Shown here: piece by piece, positions 7,601-12,134 of the stretch
How positions within the stretch are numbered: the first letter of the stretch is position 1
Layout: the number at the start of each line of letters is the position of its first letter
Origin: Phoronis ovalis
Lineage: Eukaryota; Phoronida; Phoronidae
Assembly: GCA_028565635.1 (NCBI GenBank)
Contig: JAOXYB010047503.1
Span: 1 to 12,134, forward strand
DNA: 12,134 nt
Reading direction: 5' to 3'
Program-made: the position numbers and the translations under genes
The notes under the pieces: model-generated
The model's database searches: none
What the model was told of the DNA's origin: nothing
Seen by the model: the letters and a program-made list of their open reading frames with translations, nothing else

Positions 7601-10600
7601 TTAAGGAATCTAAAAGTCCGCTATACAGGCACAAGCTGTAAATCCACTCCCAATTCAATTTCTGTTCTTAAGCTCTCACATTGTTAATGGAATTTGGTAA
7701 AACAGTCAAATTTAATTGTTCTGTACAAAGTACGTGCCTTTGGTGTCACCACTGGTCTCAAACCCAAACATTCCAGCATGCTTCATTTTTGAATGAACAA
7801 TGACACAATGGGTACTTATTTAATTTATTCACAAAACATGGCATGCTGGGAATGTTTGATTTTATTCTCTAGCAAGTGCAAGTACTAGATAACTTAATTA
7901 CTACAAAAGGCATCTAGTCAAGTTCCATTGTAAAATTTTATTATTATTGTTTAAAACAAACACTAACTGATACGTCTTTGTACACAGTTGACCACTGCAT
8001 TGTCTAGGCCTCCTTGGCAACTTAGTCAAAAAAAAATATTCAAGGTTCACAAAAAAACTTGCACATGTCTTTTAGAAATGTTTTATAAAACTCACAGTTA
8101 AATTATGGCATCCATGTTAATGATATAATTATCCTTTTGTAGAACTACGCCTTATGTTTAGTTTGATGAATCGTGTGCCTGATGGTATTGTACCCATGCT
8201 GCGTGACCTAGAGGAACACATTATCAGTGCTGGTCTAGCTGATATGATGGCAGCCGCTGAAACTATAACTACAGTAAGAATACACTGCTCCTGGCCTCAT
8301 AGCCAATTGTTCCCACTGAGCTATGTATACATCTTTGTTAGAAACTTACGCAGTGTAATGTATGGTTTCGATAAAATGTTAATAAATTGGAGTGGAGAAC
8401 TCTGCGTGAGCTCCTGAAGAGAGACGTCGCACTTTACAAATCACTTTTGTATTTGCCTTTGAATTCATAACAACATCAGACCACATTTAATTTCAGGATT
8501 CGGAGAAGTATGTTGAGCAGCTACTTGTTCTGTTTAATAGATTTAGCAAACTTGTAAAAGAAGCATTTAATGATGACCCACATTTCCTTACTTCCAGGGA
8601 TAAGGTAAGCATCGCCATTTAAGTTTATCATTATATACTTAGTAAAACTATATATAATTGAAATACTGTATAAACAAGAAACAATCCAATAGTATTACTT
8701 GTTGTTCGTAACATGACCATCATACAGGTTTGCCTTTGAACCCTTTTGAAATTTTATAATATTTTAATTAATGATTTACTTAGAAGTATCACAGTTGTAA
8801 GAAGCTGGACGAACAAGTGGGTGTTCTTGTCTTTGTTTATAATGGAAGCATATATATTGTGTTTCTGAATTGGAAATTAACTATTAAATTTATCATGCAT
8901 GGGTTTTCTTCTAATTTTAGGCATACAGACATGTTGTAAATGATACATCAGTTTTTAAATTAGAGTTACCAGTAAAAAATAAAGGGTGAGTCAGATGTGT
9001 GCGTTAATATGAAACATCACACAATAGTTTGTAAAGTTAAGTGAGCATAGTTTCTAGTGCTGTATGACACTAGACATACATACCTGCAGTCCCAAACTGT
9101 CATATATTGATGTCATCTAAGCATTTAAATGTCGAGCTCAGATGAAGATGTCGAAATGACACAAAAAATTCAGAATGTAATGTAAATTTCATTCCATAGT
9201 TGCCTGGTTTAAAAAAACAGTACATTGTAACTTGAACACAGATATTCAAGAAAATGTTGTTGGCTGCTTTGTAATATGTATTCTTTTGTTGTTTTGCAGT
9301 GTGGGTGCTAAAACTCAACCAGAGTCTAAATGTCCAGAGCTCCTAGCCAACTACTGTGATATGTTGCTTAGGAAGACGCCACTCAGTAAAAAATTAACAT
9401 CCGAAGAAGTTGAAAAGAAACTTAGAGATGTGGTAGGCTGAAGTTTCTGCATTTGTGCTCAATAAAATGAAAACCAGTGTGGACCTGCATGTTGCAGTTG
9501 TTATTTTTGTGCAGATCTGTTGGTATAAAGAAATGGATGAAAACATTTTGACCAGTTTATCAGTCTGACAGTTTTAACTGACCGGACAATCGTCAATATC
9601 TTAAACATTACTTACTAATAAATTTGTCTTTATTGTAAACTTTTTTCTGTTTCAGCTACTGGTTCTCAAATATGTCACAAATAAAGATGTTTTTATGCGT
9701 TACCATAAAGCACATTTGACTAGAAGATTAATTTTAGATACATCTGCAGATAGTGAAAAAGAAGAAAACATGGTGGAATGGCTAAGGGTTAGAGGAATTT
9801 TGTTATATTAATTGAAAAAGTCAAATTTATAAAAAAAACTTTTTAGTATATTAAGCTTACTTTCAGTAAAATTTATATATAAAAATACTAATTATTTTGT
9901 TGTGAAGTCACTTTTTGCACACGTGTGCCCTTGATGTGGACACTTGTGAACCTGTAGGTGTAATTGTGTAAGGTAGATAGTGTCTTCCTTATAAAATACA
10001 TGATTAGTAATACATGCGATACAAGGTTAGAAATACCAGAGAAAATTATAAAAGTGCAACGTATCGTGCAGCTGCATACTTTTTTCTGTAAATATTCAAA
10101 ATTTGGCGTGATGTTTTTCAGGAGGTTGGTATGCCGGCAGATTATGTTAATAAACTAGCTAGAATGTTCCAAGACGTCAAAGTCAGTGAAGATCTAAATC
10201 AAAACTTCAAAGAGCTCCACAAAAACAACAACGATAGCATTGCAGGTAGGGGATTTAATCAAGCTGATAGGTCTACAGCCTTCACAAGAAATCCGATGTC
10301 CGGAGCTATTTCTTCTTTCACGGCACGACGGGGAGTATTTGAGAGAATGTGCAACTTATGTTTGGTTTAACAGTTGCTGATTACAAAATTTAAGCTTTTC
10401 TTCTGACACATACACACATGTTATGACTTGTGTCATGAATTTCTTTAGCCTGCTTGGTTGGTCTTTAGTAAAGCTTTATGGAATAATTGTATTGTTATGT
10501 CCAAAGGAGAGAAGCAGACTAGCAAATAGCTCTACAGTGAGTCATGACCTGTGAGCATGCCTATCAAACTTTGATTTGTATACTGATGATAACCGAAGAG

Positions 10601-11000
10601 CTTAAATGCTTTTAAATTATAGGAATGACCCAGGAATAGGAATAACACAAGCACTGAAATACAGATTTTTAATGTGACATTGCATGATTTTATTTTAGGC
10701 CAATTAGTGTCAATCTCACAGTGGGTATCAAAACATATGATAATGGTGAAATCAAGACTATTGTGTCCATGAATATTTTTGGTTTCAGCTCTAAAAATAT
10801 GGTTTATGTATAACTATTTTCTTTCAGATTCAATAAACATAAAAATTCTAAATGCTGGTGCTTGGGCGAGAAGTAGTGATAGAATATCGGTCACTTTGCC
10901 AAGAGAACTAGAGGATTATATTCCTAATGTTGAAGAGTTTTACAGGCAGATGCATAGTGGGAGGAAACTCCAGTGGCATCATTTGATGTCAAATGGCATA
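1669..11000 (+). CDS. CUL5: Cullin-5, 3'-incomplete; 14 coding exons
   Basis: Join 1669-1692, 5013-5122, 5476-5575, 5754-5936, 6361-6502, 6821-7047, 7450-7543, 8143-8273, 8497-8604, 8921-8985, 9300-9432, 9656-9787, 10122-10245, 10828-11000: 1746 nt, 582 codons, no stop. CUL5 is the scaffold of CRL5 ubiquitin ligases: its N-terminal cullin repeats bind Elongin B/C plus SOCS-box receptors, and its C-terminal region binds RBX2 and is neddylated. Visible family blocks are HAVCLWDEKG (48-57), NRFSKLVKEAF, KTQPESKCPELLANYCDMLL, HKAHLTRRL (456-464), MPADYVNKLARMFQD (487-501) and SGRKLQWHHLMSNGI (568-582). These match CUL5 rather than other cullins as I recall them. The rest of the cullin-homology domain and the winged-helix end with the NEDD8-acceptor lysine are missing because the window ends in intron 14. 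All introns begin GT and end AG. The start at 1669 has A at -3 and gives the same spacing to FEDKW as vertebrate CUL5; a second in-frame ATG lies at codon 6. No sign of decay. Confidence 0.97.
2694..2764 (+). repeat. Dispersed repeat copy A
   Basis: Shares an ordered set of blocks with 5212-5284 in intron 2: TACTATG, TGCTGT, GTTAAAGCC, ACTCTTTAAAA and TGTAGGTAAAA, with small gaps. Both are in the same orientation. It is probably a fragment of an interspersed element; the ends are uncertain. Confidence 0.6.
3409..3528. repeat. 120-bp near-perfect palindrome in CUL5 intron 1
   Basis: Arms 3409-3461 and 3476-3528 (53 bp each) are exact reverse complements. The 14 bases between them contain CATATATATG (3464-3473), itself palindromic and sharing the same centre. 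Only two position pairs fail to match across 120 bp. Pairing stops abruptly outside 3409 and 3528. There is no coding potential and no obvious target-site duplication. Such perfection implies a recent origin or active maintenance. Confidence 0.92.
5013..5122 (+). CDS. CUL5: CUL5 coding exon 2
   Basis: Residues 9-44 plus two bases of codon 45. It opens the first cullin repeat with FEDKW and PTVLKLLRQEPV, part of the N-terminal helices that meet Elongin C in CUL5 complexes. Acceptor is TTTTGTAG and donor is GTAGGT. Confidence 0.95.
5141..5158. repeat. 18-bp perfect palindrome
   Basis: ATCATGCCATGGCATGAT is its own reverse complement. It lies just inside intron 2, close to the exon 2 donor, so a hairpin in the transcript could sit next to the splice site. 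Confidence 0.8.
5212..5284 (+). repeat. Dispersed repeat copy B
   Basis: Counterpart of 2694-2764, sharing TACTATG, TGCTGT, GTTAAAGCC, ACTCTTTAAAA and TGTAGGTAAAA in the same order, with a few-base insertion before GTTAAAGCC. Boundaries are approximate. Confidence 0.6.
5476..5575 (+). CDS. CUL5: CUL5 coding exon 3
   Basis: Completes Trp45 and runs to Met78. It carries HAVCLWDEKG (48-57); this segment, with Trp53, belongs to the surface where CUL5 contacts Elongin C and the SOCS box in known structures. DILAFIKQAQ follows. Acceptor is TTTTTACAG and donor is GTAAGA. Confidence 0.96.
5754..5936 (+). CDS. CUL5: CUL5 coding exon 4
   Basis: Residues 79-139, in phase 0 at both ends. Key blocks are RVLQHSEDSALLKTYIAEW and KFFTQCDYLPKPF. 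The AHSSMQKKNQTE stretch is the least conserved part, matching a variable loop before ESIVRK in vertebrates. Acceptor is AATTTAG and donor is GTAAGA. Confidence 0.96.
5937..6360 (+). other. CUL5 intron 4
   Basis: 424 bp, ending in a pyrimidine tract and TTTTTTAG. I see nothing else in it. Confidence 0.85.
6361..6502 (+). CDS. CUL5: CUL5 coding exon 5
   Basis: Residues 140-186 plus one base of codon 187. Contains SIFSNIKSRLQDSAMKLVHA and LVIGVRESY, nearly identical to vertebrate CUL5. Donor is GTGAGC. Confidence 0.96.
6503..6820 (+). other. CUL5 intron 5
   Basis: 318 bp with a strong terminal polypyrimidine tract (TTTTTTTCAG). No other structure noticed. Confidence 0.85.
6821..7047 (+). CDS. 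CUL5: CUL5 coding exon 6
   Basis: Completes Val187 and runs to residue 262; the longest exon here. Blocks are YKENFEKAYLEATETFYKTK, GVQNYMKYADLKLKEEEQRA and KRYLETRKGCNSV. These are helices of the second cullin repeat. Donor is GTGAGT. Confidence 0.97.
7048..7449 (+). other. CUL5 intron 6
   Basis: 402 bp. It has the 12-bp palindrome CATACATGTATG (7123-7134) and complementary 10-bp words AATGAGTCAT (7174-7183) and ATGACTCATT (7249-7258), the latter containing AP-1-like TGAGTCA. Their function is unknown. Confidence 0.8.
7450..7543 (+). CDS. CUL5: CUL5 coding exon 7
   Basis: Residues 263-293 plus one base. Encodes LTECCVNVLVTAFKETVLAE and MIKSNETE. Acceptor is ATTTGTAG and donor is GTAGGT. 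Confidence 0.95.
7544..8142 (+). other. CUL5 intron 7
   Basis: 599 bp with an inverted repeat at 7765-7858. No coding similarity on either strand. Confidence 0.8.
7765..7858. repeat. Inverted repeat pair, 17/18-bp arms
   Basis: CAAACATTCCAGCATGC (7765-7781) pairs with GCATGCTGGGAATGTTTG (7841-7858), with one unpaired base. The arms enclose a 59-bp AT-rich loop. It may be the remnant of a very small foldback element. Confidence 0.65.
8143..8273 (+). CDS. CUL5: CUL5 coding exon 8
   Basis: Residues 294-337. Contains LRLMFSLMNRVPDGIVPML and EEHIISAGLADMMAAAETIT; the latter is almost invariant in CUL5. Acceptor is CCTTTTGTAG and donor is GTAAGA. Confidence 0.97.
8497..8604 (+). CDS. CUL5: CUL5 coding exon 9
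   Basis: Residues 338-373, in phase 0 at both ends. Contains DSEKYVEQLLVLFNRFSKLV and KEAFNDDPHFLTSRDK, in the third cullin repeat. Acceptor is AATTTCAG and donor is GTAAGC. Confidence 0.97.
8605..8920 (+). other. CUL5 intron 9
   Basis: 316 bp of AT-rich intron. Nothing notable seen. Confidence 0.85.
8921..8985 (+). CDS. CUL5: CUL5 coding exon 10
   Basis: Residues 374-394 plus two bases. Encodes AYRHVVNDTSVFKLELPVKN, leading toward the start of the cullin-homology region. Acceptor is TAATTTTAG and donor is GTGAGT. Confidence 0.95.
8986..9299 (+). other. CUL5 intron 10
   Basis: 314 bp. The only structure noted is a short hairpin, TCTAGTG (9053-9059) with CACTAGA (9068-9074). The intron ends in TTGCAG. 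Confidence 0.8.
9300..9432 (+). CDS. CUL5: CUL5 coding exon 11
   Basis: Residues 395-439. Carries KTQPESKCPELLANYCDMLL and TPLSKKLTSEEVEKKL, among the most conserved CUL5 segments. Acceptor is TTTTGCAG and donor is GTAGGC. Confidence 0.97.
9656..9787 (+). CDS. CUL5: CUL5 coding exon 12
   Basis: Residues 440-483, in phase 0 at both ends. Encodes LLVLKYVTNKDVFMRYHKAH and LTRRLILDTSADSE; the YHKAHLTRRL block is shared by most cullins (cullin-homology region). Acceptor is GTTTCAG. The donor is the weak GTTAGA, but the join AGG/GAG to exon 13 gives the family's WLREVGM, so the boundary is secure. Confidence 0.96.
9788..10121 (+). other. CUL5 intron 12
   Basis: 334 bp starting with GTTAGA rather than the usual GTAAG or GTGAG. 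It contains the 12-bp palindrome GCACACGTGTGC (9917-9928), which includes an E-box CACGTG. A 64-codon open frame starting at 9964 runs through it into exon 13 in another frame and is spurious. Confidence 0.8.
10122..10245 (+). CDS. CUL5: CUL5 coding exon 13
   Basis: Residues 484-524 plus one base. Contains EVGMPADYVNKLARMFQDVK and SEDLNQNFKELHKNNN. The tail (DSIA) is in the region where vertebrate CUL5 has a different, slightly longer sequence. Acceptor is TTTTTCAG and donor is GTAGGG. Confidence 0.96.
10246..10827 (+). other. CUL5 intron 13
   Basis: 582 bp. The exon 13 frame stays open for about 41 codons into it, to a stop at 10368-10370. The rest is AT-rich, with no coding similarity, and ends TTTCTTTCAG. 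Confidence 0.8.
10828..11000 (+). CDS. CUL5: CUL5 coding exon 14
   Basis: Completes Asp525 and runs to Ile582. Contains DSINIKILNAGAW, LPRELEDYIPNVEEFYRQ and SGRKLQWHHLMSNGI. This is the last exon in the window and ends in phase 0 at a consensus GTAAGT donor; the expected next residues (I-T-F-K-N in vertebrates) are not found downstream here. Confidence 0.97.
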
Positions 11001-12134
11001 GTAAGTTGAGAAAGCATTTATTTGTCCTTTTTTTGCTGCTTATCCTATCCTTATAGAATATGCAGCATTGTTATAGTCCTTGTCGTGGCAATGTAAACAA
11101 TGAGCAATATGTAGGAATTTACCCTTTTTAGCTAAAAATAACTGTTCCAGGATGAAAAAAGTGCAGGCAATAAGAATATTAAGTAGAAAAGGAAATATCT
11201 GTAATGTGATTTTCAGTTGTGACGTGTAGTTTTGAAGAAATAAGCCATAAGTAATAGATGAGAAATAAGATATCTATGTGATTTTTTTGTTTGAGCCTTC
11301 GTTAAGAAGTTACATGTAATTAACTTAGATGAATACTGTGAATACTGATGAATGTGATGTGGATATAATGAGAAACTACAAATACTTGTTGCTTCTGATG
11401 AAATCTGTAGAATTGAAATCTTTTTGGAATGTGTTATAAAAGCAAAATATATATTTATGTATTCATAGACATTTGAGGTTTGTTCGTGGACAGGTTTGTT
11501 ATAGGGATAGTTGTAGTGTTGATATTGAAGACATGAATGTAAAGACAATGTAAAATTTTCATTTAAGAAACTGGTAAGTTTTTTATTGAATGAATGAAGT
11601 ATTTTAAAAGATTTTAGTATTAGAGAATTTAAGAATGGGACATGTTTTGCCATTCATGTTTTATTGAATTTATAGCAAAGACTGTACAAAATGTCTTAGA
11701 AATTAGGTAAGAATGAATACCGGGAGGAAGAGATTTTAGTATTAGAGAATTTAAGAATGGAAATGTTTTGCCATTCATGTTTTATTGAATTTATAGGAAA
11801 GACTGAACAAAATGTCTTTGAAATTAGGTAGGAATAACTCCTGGGAGGAACTATTATTGAAAGTGACTGTATGTGTGTCATTGAGTGTTCCCCACGATGC
11901 CTTTTGAAGGTCAAGTTACAATTAACCCACCCGAGTTTCTATTTATTAATTACCAGTACTTTTTTACAAGCAATTCTACTTATAGTCCTTTTAAAAGACA
12001 ATGAAAACAATTATTTAACATTTTTTTACTAATGAAATGTAATGAGCAATGACATATATTTGATAACTATATATTTCTTTAATTTATTATTTTGATCAAT
12101 GGAACTGTACTTCTAAAACATATATGCTAATTCA
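11001..12134 (+). other. CUL5 intron 14, incomplete at the right edge
   Basis: At least 1134 bp. I searched it for the expected next CUL5 block and found none. It contains a 122-bp tandem duplication (11609-11850) and a long stretch of about 11160-11880 where the + strand is poor in C. The long open frame opposite it is explained by that bias. Confidence 0.8.
11609..11850 (+). repeat. Two-copy 122-bp tandem duplication
   Basis: Copy 1 is 11609-11730 and copy 2 is 11731-11850. Both start AGATTTTAGTATTAGAGAAT and end near GGGAGGAA. They differ by scattered substitutions and about two missing bases in copy 2. The duplication is intronic and shows no resemblance to CUL5 exons. Confidence 0.9.

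Noticed and set aside
7350-7658. 102-codon open frame on the minus strand
   Set aside because: It is the antisense shadow of CUL5 exon 7 and its flanking introns; the conserved protein is on the + strand.
9100-9318. 72-codon open frame on the minus strand
   Set aside because: It is mostly intron 10 and runs antisense into exon 11, with no family similarity.
9461-9466. AATAAA just after exon 11
   Set aside because: It is a common hexamer in AT-rich introns; the protein continues cleanly in exon 12, and no other 3'-end signal was evident.
11213-11653. 146-codon open frame on the minus strand
   Set aside because: It lies in a CUL5 intron in C-poor sequence, overlaps the first copy of the tandem duplication, has low-complexity Ser/His/Tyr/Ile-rich content and matches no family I know. 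Few G on the minus strand explains the lack of stops.
11001-12134. Further CUL5 exons in the right end
   Set aside because: I looked for the expected ITFKN...LEVTTFQLAVLF region after acceptor-like AGs (for example near 11217) and found no match. The next exon must be outside the window.

Overview
This is eukaryotic, animal nuclear DNA: AT-rich, with many short GT-AG introns. It holds the 5' parts of two protein-coding genes that diverge from a very small shared start region. The main gene, on the + strand, is cullin-5 (CUL5), the scaffold of Elongin B/C-SOCS-box ubiquitin ligases. Fourteen coding exons (1669 to 11000) give 582 in-frame codons; their phases join without a break and follow my recollection of vertebrate CUL5 almost from end to end. 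The remainder, about 200 residues including the neddylated C-terminal winged-helix region, lies beyond the right edge. On the - strand, the first two coding exons (1617 to 1043) encode the N-terminus of prefoldin subunit 3 (VBP1/PFDN3); the rest of that gene lies beyond the left edge.

Layout from left to right: 1-1042 is VBP1 intron 2 (incomplete), carrying a roughly 405-bp element with terminal inverted repeats and internal 30-bp repeats. VBP1 exon 2, intron 1 and exon 1 follow. Then comes a 51-bp gap between the two start codons (1618-1668) containing a 22-bp inverted repeat. CUL5 exon 1 encodes only eight residues and is followed by a 3.3-kb intron with a 120-bp near-perfect palindrome. 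The other 13 CUL5 exons lie between 5013 and 11000, separated by introns of about 180-600 bp. 11001-12134 is the start of intron 14 and contains a 122-bp tandem duplication.

Organism: the compact introns, the repeats and the protein divergence suggest a marine invertebrate. Frequent TACATGTA-like words recall molluscs, but this is only a weak hint. I saw no prokaryotic, viral or CRISPR-like content.

Functionally, CUL5 positions substrates held by Elongin B/C-SOCS-box receptors next to an RBX2-bound E2. Prefoldin delivers actin and tubulin to the chaperonin CCT, and VBP1 is known in mammals as a pVHL-binding protein. The shared start region suggests the two genes may be transcribed together. 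The most interesting signals are this 51-bp divergent start region, its palindrome, and the long intronic palindrome.
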